Assembly (NCBI RefSeq): GCF_001039355.2
Contig: NW_019773581.1
Location: 1 to 64,000, forward strand
DNA from: Lingula anatina
Lineage: Eukaryota; Brachiopoda; Lingulata; Lingulida; Lingulidae
DNA: 64,000 bases
Direction: 5' to 3'
Notes under the pieces: generated by a model
What the model saw: only the letters and a program-made list of their open reading frames with translations
The model's database searches: none
Told to the model about the DNA's origin: nothing
Part shown: piece after piece, positions 33,292-46,265 of the stretch
Layout: each line of letters opens with the position of its first letter
How positions within the stretch are numbered: the first letter of the stretch is position 1
Translations under genes and position numbers: made by a program

Positions 33292-36081
33292 TTATATCGC
33301 GTCCCCTTCACAAATAAAGTTAAAGACTGCTGTGCACGCTGTATCATCCCATAATGTTCCGCCAGCCCAGTATCTCGAGCAGTCTTGATTGCCGCCGTTA
33401 TTGTCTGGTTGACCTAAAAGAGAAAGGGCAAGCGTATCACGTGCATGCGGTGACGTCATTTTATTTGGCAAAGCGCGTGGCATTACGCCATGTGAGTGGC
33501 AAATCCCCCCCCCCCCAAAAAAAAAAAAATATATATATATATATTGTTTAAGTGCTTTATTTTGGTGTCCCCTGCCGTGGGATTTTATCCGTTCCCATGG
33601 TTACGACCACGTGTCATTTCTACGGCATACCAATATTCCCAATGACTTAGTGTTATGAATACAAAGAATAACCCAGAAAAATACGGAATCGGAAAAGTGC
33701 TAGGTAGTTTAATCAAAATATAAAAGCACTAAATAAAAATGGACCCGATCCAACAATTTTTATCCCTCAACCTTTGCATATTATGTTATGGGGAGGTGTG
33801 AATACGTACCTCCGCTCCACGCGGTGAAAGGTGCCGGGATGTCGCCCCAGCCGGACAGTGTCCAGTGACCTTCAGAGGCTGCGTCTGTTGCTGCTGTCCA
33901 CCAGGAACAAGCAGCTCGTGCTGAAAGGTACACAGTGACCGTTAGACGTCACAATCTATGAAGTATTAACTCATTGAAGAAGTTTTCTGGCAAAAAAGTT
34001 GTACATTTCTATTAAACCTTTCAAATAACCTAATGTGTAATTGCAATATGGGTTACATTGCCTTTTCCCTTATATTGGCCTTGGACGAACCTCCTTCTTA
34101 TCCCCACCCGCACAAAATAATAAAGAGACAAAAACCCAATAACTCTCTCTATCTCATACTACCTTAAATTTGATAGCAAGTGTCCCCGAAAAAATGCAAT
34201 ATTCCACCCCCCACCTTCTAGGAAAAAAAAAAAAAAAAACGGGCCAGTAACTGAATGTTGAAGTGGTAGTCTTTTCTTACCAGCATCGGCAGCAATGTAT
34301 TGTGAAATAAAACCGTGCTCCTCTGCGTCATTCACAGCGACTAGCCTCGCTCCCATCGTTTCACAGTGTGCCTTGGCCTCGTCGAATGTCCCTGTCAATG
34401 TCGTATTGAAACTGTAGCAACTAGACCGGAACAGGGCCTCATACTGCGGCGGGCAAGTCACTTTTATGCAAAGTAAAAGAAATAGAAATTATTCAAGACA
34501 CTAATTGTATCAATTATGATTTATATCTACATGTGTTCTTTTAAGAACATTATAAATTAAAAATATTATAATCAGATATTGTTTGTGTACACAGATTTTT
34601 CCACAGCCGTCCATTAGGTTCAGACAGGTCAGGGTTAGCGTGACGTCAGTTGTCCAGAATCTAGGATAGAGCTTACCTCTACCTCGGACGAAAATGTTTT
34701 ATTAAAATGTTTTATTATGCCAAGCCTGTGCAAATCAATGGGAACCGTTCGGCATACAGGACAAATATCGAAATCAGTGCAAAATAGTGCGTCCGGTCAC
34801 GTATCGATCGCCATTATGAAACGTTAAGTATGTGAGGAAATAAATGGATTATGGAAATTCAGATTATTTTCGGAAATCCTTCATCGTGATCGCATTTATG
34901 AAAAAAACGCACTGAATTCAAAGTTTTAATTTCAATTACTAAAACACTGCTCATTATCAGGAAATGGCATTATGGTTATACTGGTACATGTAGGTCTTTG
35001 CGACAACTGTGCGGAGTAAAATCCCATTGCAATTGTACTCCAAAATGCGCTTTGCCCAAATGAAGCATTTCATGGATTCGCTTATAAATCACTTGAAATG
35101 GTTATTGCTCTGTTGTTTCTATACACACGTAGACCTACCTCAATCTCATTTTCTATCACAGGACATGCCTTGATTTTTACAAGCTGTCTACTTTCTCAAA
35201 CGCCTACAGTATGACCACTGATTCAGCTCGTCTGAAGTGGAATTACTGTCACCTTTAACCTTGTCGGCAAGAAAAACCTAATCCAACTATCAATAACTTC
35301 CATTAGTCATGCAAACAACTCATGGTACGAAACACAGTGACCACTTCTAGTCTCACCCAAGAAAACTTCCTTGAGTATACCTAAAGTCTACCTCCCACAA
35401 AAGGTCACCTTACTTCTGTTACCAATGAACCGGACTTGTACACAGTTTTCAATACAAAAACTATTGGACATGTCTACGTTCCATTCAGTGTTGTATTTAC
35501 AGAGTAAGAGTATGATTTCCTCCTCCTGAATTAAACAGTATTCTACTACTTATTCCCTCTTTGTTTCCTGCGTTCATCCTAGTAACAGTGTATTGATCCA
35601 AAACCTGCCTAAACAGTTATTTACTCTGTAGGTGTTAAGACTGTAATTTTACCCTATATTCCAGATAAATTCAGTGTGATTTTTGTCTGCAGTAAGCACT
35701 AAAACAACGCATTACAACGTTATACATGTGTATATTAGCTCCCATCTGATATACATATATTCCTAATATTCCACTCGCTCGATTACATTATAGATGATAA
35801 AGCATATCCCAGACCATGAAATGACTTTAAAACGACACTGAAGTGTCTTTTAAGTCATCGTAAATTAGCTCACAAACACGCCTTAAAAACATGTATAAAA
35901 TATCTTCAAATCTGAAACCAAATAAAACGTATATTAATGTGATTTGCTTACTTTATCGAACTATACTTAAAAACGGAAATTGAAAATCAGGATAAAGTTT
36001 TGATAGTAAGCAACTATCATCAGTGACTGCTTTTGCTTTCAATTAAATTTTTATAAACATTATATCACAAGATGAAGGTGA

Positions 36082-36164
<83 letters not shown>

Positions 36165-37216
36165 ATACGACTAGGCCCACAAAAGAACTTTAAATAATTG
36201 GACTCAACGTTTAGAAGAAAAATTGGTGTACTTTTCAGTTCAAGATATATACAGATTTAGAAATTCAGTTTTACAAACTGGGTACTGTACTGTACTGTAC
36301 TGTACATGTATAACAAAGCCTTGATCAATGTAAATAGACCATCACTGCCTTACTTAGGGTTTAAAAAGACCAAATTCACTAAAGAATAAATCCATTTTCG
36401 GTCAAAAGTTATTCTGAAAACTGGTCATGGTGCTACGGAAAGCGTACTCACGGTTCCGGTCACAGTACGACCCACCGTAAGGGACGGGACAGACACACTT
36501 GTTCTGTGAATCAGACGCCTCCGTTGAGTTGATCCATGTCCCGCCATTCTGGCATCTGCATTCCTGAAACACGACAAAGCAAGCCATTTTCGTGATTCTT
36601 GCGTTCCTCTTTCAATTAATAAGATGACCAATTCCTCACTTTAGGAAACTGGTTGAGGTCGAACAATTTATTATCAGTATGCTGCGATTTATATTACATC
36701 AAAGGTAAAACTAATTTTAGGTACATTGTACCATATCCCTAGATATCCGTAAAAATCGTTTGCAAAGATATTACGTAGAATCATGTTCCTAAATTGATAA
36801 ATCCTATGATTTGATTTAACTTTTAATAAAATAACTTTTGATCAATTCACCCAGCTCCTTTCAACATTCAATAAAATAAAACTTACCAAGTAGGATTCCG
36901 TCCGATTACGTGTCTGTAAGTAGTTGCAGTTTTGATCGCTCAAAAGAAACCCGCCCTGAACAGAGGAACAACTTGAATCTGTCAGAGCACAAGTCTTGGT
37001 GTTACCGCAGTAATATGCAGCGCGACAACCGCCGTAAGCGAGGCAATCACCAGCGCAGTGACTTTCAGATGGAGGATGCGTTGTATGAAGAATAAAATCT
37101 GCATCAAATTTAGTCTGAGGTTGGATCCAAAACCACGAAGAGGCAGAAATCGACGCACCAAACAGTGACATTAATAGGACGCATGCCGCTGAGAAACGGG
37201 TTGGCATAGTTGCCAT
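33292..37216 (-). CDS. Secreted PAN-like / EGF-like / C-type lectin protein (5 exons)
   Basis: Minus-strand exons in coding order: 37216-36887, 36563-36452, 34460-34281, 33920-33810, 33413-33292. They total 855 bases, 284 residues, and every junction keeps frame. The ATG at 37216 was used because the upstream in-frame triplet is TTG. A signal peptide (about residues 1-22) is followed by a PAN/apple-like region with paired cysteines (about 45-105) and one EGF-like domain (C-x-C-QNGGTW..CVCPVPYGGSYC). A C-type lectin domain (CPPQYEALFRSSCYSF to FICE) completes the protein. The carbohydrate site reads QPDN followed by WDD, in place of the common WND. QPD is the galactose-type triplet in vertebrate lectins, so a Ca-dependent galactose/GalNAc ligand is a guess. 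No transmembrane span. Intron 2 carries an 82-base poly(A) run. Confidence 0.88.
36082..36163. repeat. Poly(A) tract in lectin intron
   Basis: About 82 consecutive A on the plus strand. Its length suggests a retroelement tail or an assembly-length artefact. No element body was recognised on either side. Confidence 0.9.
36283..36305. repeat. (GTACT)n short tandem repeat
   Basis: Four to five copies of GTACT inside intron 2 of the lectin gene. Confidence 0.8.
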
Positions 37217-37600
37217 TTTCAAATATGAAGTCGCAATACTGATTCTTCAAAGTGAAAAGCAAGAAATGATTTCCCATAGTGCATTGTAATATCGACCTTA
37301 AAATACGTGGAAGTGTCTCTTCACATAAGGTGTTCAAGGCGTTACTTGAATGGTTTACATTATTTTATGCTATGTCCCTGCTGTTGGCAGTTTAAATTGA
37401 TACCAACCAAACAGCAGCTTCAAAATGACATTATTCAAAATTTCCATTTGATATCAGATACAATTACCGCGTTCTTTTCATTTGTGCTTATAATCAAGTG
37501 AAGTTCGAACAATAGATCCATATCTTTTCCTTTTAACCCAAATAAGTCACTGTTGTTTTACGAAAGTGACAAAACTCTAGGGGTCCATTTTCAGCGAAAC

Positions 37601-37852
37601 TTCTGTTTTCCATAGATCTATCTAACTTTCTGTGACTCTCGCTGAATGCAACAAGATTAACAGAAAAAGACGTCCCATCTTGCTACCAACATAGTCGTAC
37701 GGTAATTACCACATTTTCTGCATTCTATTCCACGATAGGAACAGACATGTCAACCCGTTAAACTGATTGCATTCAGCAAGAGTCCCCGTGGAGTTGGATC
37801 GAACTACGTAGACCGATATATTTTCAATGAGAATGAGCCCTTACACTTTGTT
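37601..37852. mobile_element. Fold-back MITE, TAGATCGATC family
   Basis: Left arm CATAGATCTATCTAACTTTCTGTG..CGCTGAATGCAA and right arm TTGCATTCAGC..GTGGAGTTGGATCGAAC..TGAGAATGAGCCCTTA are imperfect inverted repeats with the family ends. Confidence 0.55.
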
Positions 37853-38410
37853 TGACGTTTACGTACAAACTTAATGGTTGTGTGGACTCATATGTTAAAG
37901 TGCATGAGTGTTTTATCAATTCAGGATATTTATTTAAATGCATATAGCATTCCAACCAAAGGGCCATTAAACGGACATTGGGCAGTTTCCGTGATGGCTG
38001 TCATTGACAGGATCGCTATGTGTTTTTGAGTGTAAGCAATTTCTGTTTTCACGTTTCATGTTCCGCTGTGCATCAATCCCCGCATGCGCAATAGGCATGG
38101 CTGGATAGAACTGTCCATTATATGGTCTTCCTAACAGCTTGGCTCGTTCAGTAATGAACGAGAACAACACACTAAACGCTGTACGCACAAAGTGATAACG
38201 TACTACGTACAGAACGTATCAACTCGATTGGATATACTTTTCATAAATGACAACTTTCTATTTCGTGGTTCATGTCATTTCTTCTCCCAAAGTCCTACCA
38301 GTGTATGACAAAGTGTTTCCTGCATGATATTGGCTGTAAATATATATTGCAATGCATTACTGAAATAATTTCTCCACAGGCCAGTAGTCAACGGAATATT
38401 CTATTAGTTT

Positions 38411-38540
38411 AAGGGTGCGTTCACAATGATATTACCGTCCTGTGTAATTCGATCTAACTCCGCAGGGACTCTCGCTGAATGCATTCAGCTAAACAGATTA
38501 ACACGCCTCGCTTCTAACTTTGCTGTATTCTACTCAATGC
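38411..38540. mobile_element. Partial MITE, TAGATCGATC family
   Basis: Begins TTTAAGGGTGCGTTCACAAT and contains TTCGATCTAACTCCGCAGGG and CGCTGAATGCATTCAGC, matching the left half of the element at 37601. The right half was not found. Confidence 0.5.
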
Positions 38541-40204
38541 CAGCAGAAAGCCATCTACTGGTGATGTTTTATATCTTTGTTATTGTCGTCAAAACCAATC
38601 AATGAAAGCATTACAATTTTATAACAATTTCGTGTGAAAATATCAGAGATAGAATGCCGTGTATTTGCGGATAATACATGTAGTTGTTCCCTAACGCTCT
38701 GTTTTGATCGATATGATGTCGACAGTTCCTAATTATTTGCAGTCTGCGCCATATCATTATAATTGGCCAGTAATGCAAATGTTATTTGAATTGTTTCGAG
38801 ACTTCCTATTAATCTAATTGTATTAAATAACGAATACAACTACATGAAAGTCGATCGATCCGGATCTGTAAACTAAAAAACAAATGAAATCGAGAAGAAA
38901 GGCGTCGGAGGGCCTTTTTATCCGATCGAAATAAACGTTCCAATTTTTTTAAATGCTAGTATACAGAAGAAAGGCCAGTAAAGCATTTTTGTATAATGGA
39001 CTGTTTGAAGTTATTTGGGTTTTACAAATCAAAAGCTGCACAGGGATATTACCAAAGCTATACAGAGTCAAAGATATACGTGCAAGTAGCAGTGGCACGA
39101 AACAGTGTAACGCAATATATTTTTATTGTTACATTACTATCACCGAAAAATTTTTCAGTTATTAAAGTGCGTTTTGAAGTTTCAGGTTCAGGATATTTGA
39201 TCCGATGCGGACACAGCATTAAAGTTGCGTTGCACCTCCGAGACTCGAGCAAGAATCAATGAGTGACATTTGTGTTGTGTTCGGTATATTATACAATCTG
39301 TTACGTCCAGGAAGTGTTTTATAATCAGATTTATTGACATACATTATTTCCTGGAAACGGATAAGGTTGTATCGGTAATAACCAATATATGTATCGATTT
39401 GTAGATAAAGCGCGGGTGCAGCAGGAAGCTTAGAGTCTATGTTTTCTTACTTCGCCACGTCATCTGCGTCCGCCGCGAGCATATCTCACTCTCTACCAGA
39501 TTTTCTTTTTGCTGTTACAAAATTGTACGTCATTCATACATTTTTCACAGCTAGAAGACCTTTTGTAGAGAAAACACCATAAGTCTTGTCACCCCTACTC
39601 CTGATAAAATGCAAAGACGCATTTGTTTATCGGTGTTAAGATTTTTTTATGGTACATGTACATGTATTATTCCATTATAACAAAGCCCCCAGTCCCCCTG
39701 GCGGTGCATACATTTACCCAGGAAAGCACTATATGCACTATGAAGACGAACAGTATAAGATATGGAATTTTTGAAGGGAGGCAATTGCGTCATCACCCAG
39801 ACTGTATCAGGGCCAAGATTGCCCAGGCGTCGAATGTAAAACGCGCTGAGACGCATATGTAGTGCGATACACAAGGAATGGGCTTTACTTTTTTACTTTT
39901 ACATATCCTGGGGTAATCTACTCTTGACAGTATGGTAATCAATTGCTCTCATAATTTTTATTGACTGTTTTGGTAGGCCTACTGGTGTGGTAGCCATTAC
40001 TGGAAATAATGTACATTTTGGGTAATGTATTTCTTTCGTTTTTGCCAAATTGTGCACTGCTTTAATTTGTTATTTATCTTTATTTCTACGCACTGTTTTT
40101 GTCTAGCGTTGATCTTGCATTTCAGATAATTTTACGTCAGGAGGCTGCAAAATGATTAATCAATTATGTCTTGTAAAATATTGAATATGCCAATAATTCT
40201 GTCT

Positions 40205-40268
40205 TTGTAGCTATACCAGTTGTCTACTAGCACTGCCTTGTAGCTATACCAGTTGTCTACTAGCACTG
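40205..40268. repeat. Two-copy 33-bp tandem repeat
   Basis: TTGTAGCTATACCAGTTGTC followed by TACTAGCACTG occurs twice with a 33-base period. Confidence 0.85.
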
Positions 40269-40375
40269 TCTATGAAAACTAAATGTATATATATATATAT
40301 ATTCCCAAAAGTGTTTTTTACTATTTCAAGTTTTTCGCTTGTTTAAAAGAAATCAATTTTTCGACGTGGGTCACC

Positions 40376-40532
40376 AGGGCTCCGTTACTCGAAAGCATCG
40401 CGAATTGCGACCGAGCGCTAGCGTCTCTATTCCATAACTCAGCATTTACTCGCCCCATATAGGCCCTTAATATTATAGCCTCGATTTAAAGGTGATTCGC
40501 AATTTGCGATGCTTCCGAGTTACGGAGCCCAG
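40376..40532. mobile_element. Fold-back MITE with GGGCTCCGTTACTCG arms
   Basis: Left arm GGGCTCCGTTACTCGAAAGC then ATCGCGAATTGCGA. The right arm in complement reads GGGCTCCGTAACTCGGAAGC then ATCGCAAATTGCGA. Arms of about 37 bases flank an 80-base centre. No coding capacity. Confidence 0.7.
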
Positions 40533-40802
40533 ATCTCACAACACCAGCAAATCCATTATAAGTATAGTATTTAGAGGTGTCGATGAGTCCTTAGTGCTTA
40601 CAGTATATTTGAACCATGGTGTTAATGGTAAATTCAAATTGCAAACCCCTCGAAATAAGCATAGACAGCCCAAAAGAAACGGAAAGACACCAAAAGCCTT
40701 GCTAATATTTGCCAAATGAACACACCGTCGAATGCAATGTGATTCCCTTCCCCCTAAGTAAATCACATATATACATGTATATGCGTCAAGCGTATTTCGA
40801 CG

Positions 40803-40833
<31 letters not shown>

Positions 40834-41174
40834 GGAGAAATAGGAAATGTATGGATAAGAATATATGAAATATAGGAATATATGAAACGAAAACCAGACC
40901 ATCATATTTTAAATAAGCCCAAAGCAATATCTGATCTGCCAATGTTGAACCGAATACCACTCCATACTTATAGGCTTGATAACAACCATTTCTCTTTTTA
41001 CGCAGTCACAAAACAAACACGAATACAGAATTAGGTCACGCGGATCTCTTGCTAAAATCTAGGTCACGTTTGAGTGTACATACCACTATAGCCTACATAC
41101 TTCCTTCTTCTATATTGAACAAAATACATGCCATTTAATCGCTGTTAACATAACAAACCAGTGCCCGCATCAGC

Positions 41175-41266
41175 ATGGCCGCTGAGAGCTCAGCCTTTAG
41201 GGTTGTCATCATCTTAATTTTGGCTGATCAAGCAACATCAGGTGCGTTACAACTGTCTGTTTGTTA

Positions 41267-41309
<43 letters not shown>

Positions 41310-41505
41310 GAACATAATATACATGTAGGAGGTTGTGAGGGGTAAGGAGGAAGTGTATGAACTAACTGGGCAGAATTTGTGGTGGTGGTGGTGGTGGTGG
41401 GGGGGGGGGGGGCACACGTACATGTACCAGCACAGGTGACAATAACTTCACTGTAGTGTACGTGTGACATGGGGTGGCCTAAGTTATACATGTATTCGGG
41501 TATAC

Positions 41506-41538
<33 letters not shown>

Positions 41539-44500
41539 GGTATACCCTGAAGCCGCTTCCCTCACGCCGTTATACCTGTTATACTTGAGACATTATCAAC
41601 CGCAGGTCGGGGAAAGGTTAGGAGTAACAATCACACATCTTTACCAATACCAGATCTAAGACAGCGCACTCGTCTTTGCTGAAAATTTTCCAGCATATTA
41701 CCGTCGGCAACTTTAACGCTATATAGACAGGTTGTTTCCTTATCTTGACGGCCTCACATATTGGCGCACTTTCTTTTTTGGTTTCTGTCTTGTAATAGCT
41801 GGAATTTCCACGTAATCAACTCAGTACATCTTGAGGATATGCGTTTGGACGTAGACCAATATCGGAACTTTCCCTGAGTCACCCGATAACGTTTTGATTA
41901 TAACTGAAAGGAGCACTTTTATTTGATCTCTCGATCCGTATAAGGCTCTTCTCATACTTACTTAGGACCGTTATAAATATTTAAGTTATGTCTCACAGGC
42001 TTATAGGTGCATCAAGTGGCAAATCAAAATGACCATGTTAGTACAAAAAACAAAATTAAATTAAATTAAATTAAATTAAATTAAATTAAATTAAATTAAA
42101 TTAAATTAAATTAAATTATCATGACCAAGGCGCCGTTGTGTTTAAGACTGCATTCCCACAGATTTTAGATCGTTCTATCCCCGTGGGGAGTCTCACTAGA
42201 TTGCTGTCATTTTAGCCGGCTTAAATGTCTGTCCCGCCTACTAAAAGCTGTAAGGGGGTAATTAACTTTCGTGGGCACTCGGCTGACAGCAATTTAGCGT
42301 GAACCCCCAGGGAGTGAGGTCGATCTAGATGGATCGATCTAAATCTGTGGGAACCCAGTCTAAGGGTCAATTCAAATTAAGATAAAATCGACTCCTCCAT
42401 ACTGAGAGGCATTAATAGCCGGAATAATTTTGCTGATGAGCAACACTTTTAGAAGATGAATTATGATTTTTTTCTTCAGTCGAGCCACTCAGTGTCATTA
42501 CAATGACCTTTCGAAGGCGAACATTAATTGTTCATTGTGCATGGCAAGTCAATGCAAGTGCATGAAGCAAGACATATCAATTTTTATTTACAATCTGTAA
42601 GCTGGGTTAATCAAGGGGGATAACTATGCATTACCTTTTCCTAATATCTGCAATCGTATCAATGATTCATAGTCTATAAAGTCTACAAAGCTTTACTGGA
42701 ACTTTATTGACCTACCCATAATGCGATTTTTTAATATATGACTATTAATATATGGCTCTAATTTTGTTCATAGTTGACCGTCTGTAGCTTGGAAAAAAGA
42801 GGAGCAAATTATACAGTACATGTTGCATTGGTTTTCTTACTTCAGTTTGTAAAAGACCGCAGACACCTGCCTACTCCTCCACCACATCGGGACTTGACAA
42901 GTATGACCCTGGCCACACCATCAGCTATACCTGTGACTTACCACGTGTTCACGTGATGGGAAGCGACCGTTGCAAGTGTCTTGAAGACCAAACATGGGAC
43001 TGCGAGAGGACTCCTTTAGTGTGTGGCTGTAAGTTTTCTCTCTTTCTTTCTCTCTCTCTCTCTCACACACACGTTCTACGAAGACCAAGCGTACTGATGT
43101 TCACGCATGCTCAATATACTCATGTCGGTTGCTATTGCTCCCATACTTATTTAAAACTGCTTCTATCATACGTATACAAGATGTCAACACGAATTGGTTG
43201 GATTTATTTGCAGTCGTAATCTTTGGTTGTTGAACCACAGCATATATAAACTACAAAAAGAATGCGTGTTTACGGACCGTTGTATATTATATTATATTAT
43301 ATTATATTATATTATATTATATTATATTATATTATATTATATTATATTGAGCCTTGTCTCCTTTAACTTACAGACCCAAGTTATGTATTTCAAGTGTTTG
43401 AGAATTTGACGTTTGGAAGCGGGGTTCCCCATCAGTGTTCCTCCGTCGCTTGCTGTCTGGATTACTGTAATAAAAACCCATCTTGTAAGGCACTGGAGTA
43501 CAGAAATCTACCGGGGCCTGCTCAGCATAAGTGCACCTATTACACCAACACTAGTATGTGTAGAAAAGTCAGGGAAGAAACTGGCGTTGCTTTGTACTTA
43601 CTTAAGGAATCTTTTTGCGGAGGTAGGGAATTACTCGTCATTAATAAATAATATCATGCCCATGGTTTCACTGAATGGATATTTTAGTTTCAGTATTTGT
43701 CCTGAATTAATTTATCTATTTGTTTACTAATACAATGTTTTTCTTTGCAACTTTTTTTCAAGTATTATGCAATCTGTTTACTATCGTCCTGGAAGACAGA
43801 ATTACTAAGGGGTGGGCAGTGTCGGGGAATGTGCATGTACAGTTATTTATCTATTTATTTATTAGTATCATTTTCTAGTGTCCTATAATTCAATGTTCAT
43901 TTGTGTAACACACGAAAGGTCTTGCTTGAAATACTTCTACGTCATGTCGGTGAAATAGCCAGATCTTACTTCAGATCCACACTTATATAGCATTTTCCTC
44001 ATATTACTAAGCGTATCCTGTTTACTTGCTTAATTTTTCATCAGTTCTTATTGAATTTTTACCAGTCATGATTATTATGAAAATATATGTCCAGGCTTTT
44101 GAACGACATAAGACTACTAAAATACTAAATCTGCATTATTTCGATATGTGATAGATATCGATGCGTGTGTAGTTCTGTAGGTACATGTACATGTACCGGT
44201 ATTTATGTAAACTATTTAACTTATGTTATTTGACTGTTTGATTAACTTTTTGTCATTATATTTATTTTATTTGTTTACTTTATAGCAGGTATAGAGGATT
44301 GCACTTACATTAACGGCGCCTGCGTACATGGAGTTTGCAAGGACAGATCGGTTGGTTTTGATGAGTGTCTGTGCTTTGATGGATACAAAGGAGGAAGTTG
44401 CGACCAAAGTAATATCTTAGAGAGTCTGTTTCACATTTGTTTTAAATTTAAGACAGGGCTGTAGTTTAAGACGACCTTCAGTAGCCTATTGTTTTTTTTT

Positions 44501-46226
44501 TTTTTTTTTTTTTTTGATGTCATCACTGGGTTTTCTTTACAAAGAAGTAAACAAATCTTGTTTTAGACTGCTATGTTCTATGCTCCAGAGATCAACCCTG
44601 GGTAGGAGTTGATAAACGCGTCCGTATAAAAGTTAAGATTAACTTTTTATTTAATTTTGTTCTTTTTATGTGAAACTGAACACATACCGCTCTGTTATTT
44701 AAAACTGTACAAGAAATTAATATACTTGCGTGCTTTCGACGTGGATGCAATATGTCTTGATGTTTTGATGTACAACATTTCGTTATTTCAGACGTTACCT
44801 GTGAGCTGCATAATAAGGACAAAGGTGTAATTAGGTCACGGAAAGCTACGTATTTCTACCGCGATAAAGAGGACTTTACATGCGACCAGGACTTTGAGCT
44901 GGACGGTTTAAATGGCATGTCAAAAATCACCGTCGAATGCCAGGCAAACGGCACGTTTCAGACAATACCAGACTGCGTGGCAAGAAAATGCCGTGTTCCA
45001 CAGCACTTACATTTACAATATCGATATGGACCAATCTTCAATGTAGACAACTTGGTTCTAGTGAATTGCAGTAACGGGTACAGGTCTACCAGTGAAAAAA
45101 ATCAAGTTCTGTTGAAATGCTTATCAAATGGGTCCTTTGACAGACCTTTCTTAGATTGTCAACCAATACAGTGTCCTGTTCCAGACAACATAACAAACGC
45201 TACCCCAGATCATAAAGGGCCATATGACTTTAATGATTCGGTTACATATACTTGCCAACCCGGTTATACGTCACGCTCAGGACAAACGTCATGGGTATTA
45301 AAGTGTGGCGAAAGCGGATATATCAACACTCGTGACGTCATTTGCCTTCCAGGCGGATGTGACGTCAAAAACATTAAATCCAGCCTAATATCTGTAACTG
45401 CCGGCCCATTAAATGTTATTCTACGGTGCCCCCAGGGTAAGAGTTTCAAGAATGGTGACGTCACTCTCAATGTGACGTGTAGCCCTAGCGGAACTTTACC
45501 TGCCAACGTGACGTCACTGGAATGTTTGGGTAAATTTCGAAACACTATATCATAAAGATGCTTTTCCGAATATTAACTGCAGAAAAAGCAAATAGAGGGG
45601 GGACGCATGTGGGCTCATATTTATTATTATAATGTACGAACGCTAAATAAAACGGACGCATTTGTGATTTAGAAATGCAGTATAGTTATTGTTTTGAAGT
45701 CTGTTGACATATATGCCCATTTGTATATTAATGTAGTCAAAGTAGGTCTGTTCAACACGGGTAGGCTACATATAGCAGTCAAGTCATTGTAAACATAAAT
45801 TAGTACTGCTTCAAGTGACCAATTTCTCTAGTGCACAATAAAAGTTTATTTTTCAGATACGGGTGATCCTACAGTTGCAAAGGAAGGACTTTCTTTAGGT
45901 AAAAACTGGTGTTACAGTACCATAAACTTATTTGAAGATTTAATCGGCATCCCCCAATTCGTAAATGACATCTGCCGAATAAAAAAGAGGAAATCAAATT
46001 AGAATGACATTTGTATCAATATAAACCGTCCGAGGATATGCTGTGGACAAAATATAGTGATTTAATTATGAAGTACCGGTACATAAAACGTCCATTGGTG
46101 TGGGAAACACAAGCCGGGTACCTTAACAGTTAGAGAAAATAATAAGCTTCATGTATCCATGATATTCTTCTGTGCAATAATTTTTTAGTTACAGAAACAA
46201 GTAGATTAGCACCTTATTCTTTGTAT

Positions 46227-46265
<39 letters not shown>

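Larger units (their letters stand above)
37217..41174. other. Divergent intergenic region between lectin and first sushi receptor
   Basis: About 4 kb between a minus-strand and a plus-strand gene start, so promoters for both should lie here. I see no convincing exon. It holds two members of the TAGATCGATC MITE family (about 37601-37852 and 38411-38540), a 33-bp tandem repeat at 40205-40268, a fold-back element at 40376-40532 and an A-run at 40809-40833. Confidence 0.55.

Noticed and set aside
38953-39262. Candidate plus-strand gene in the lectin/receptor spacer
   Set aside because: Two overlapping short frames lack motifs, splice partners and conserved features.
42053-42118. Possible CRISPR-like or regulatory array of regular repeats
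   Set aside because: It is a simple pentanucleotide microsatellite without spacers. No CRISPR array exists in this eukaryotic window.
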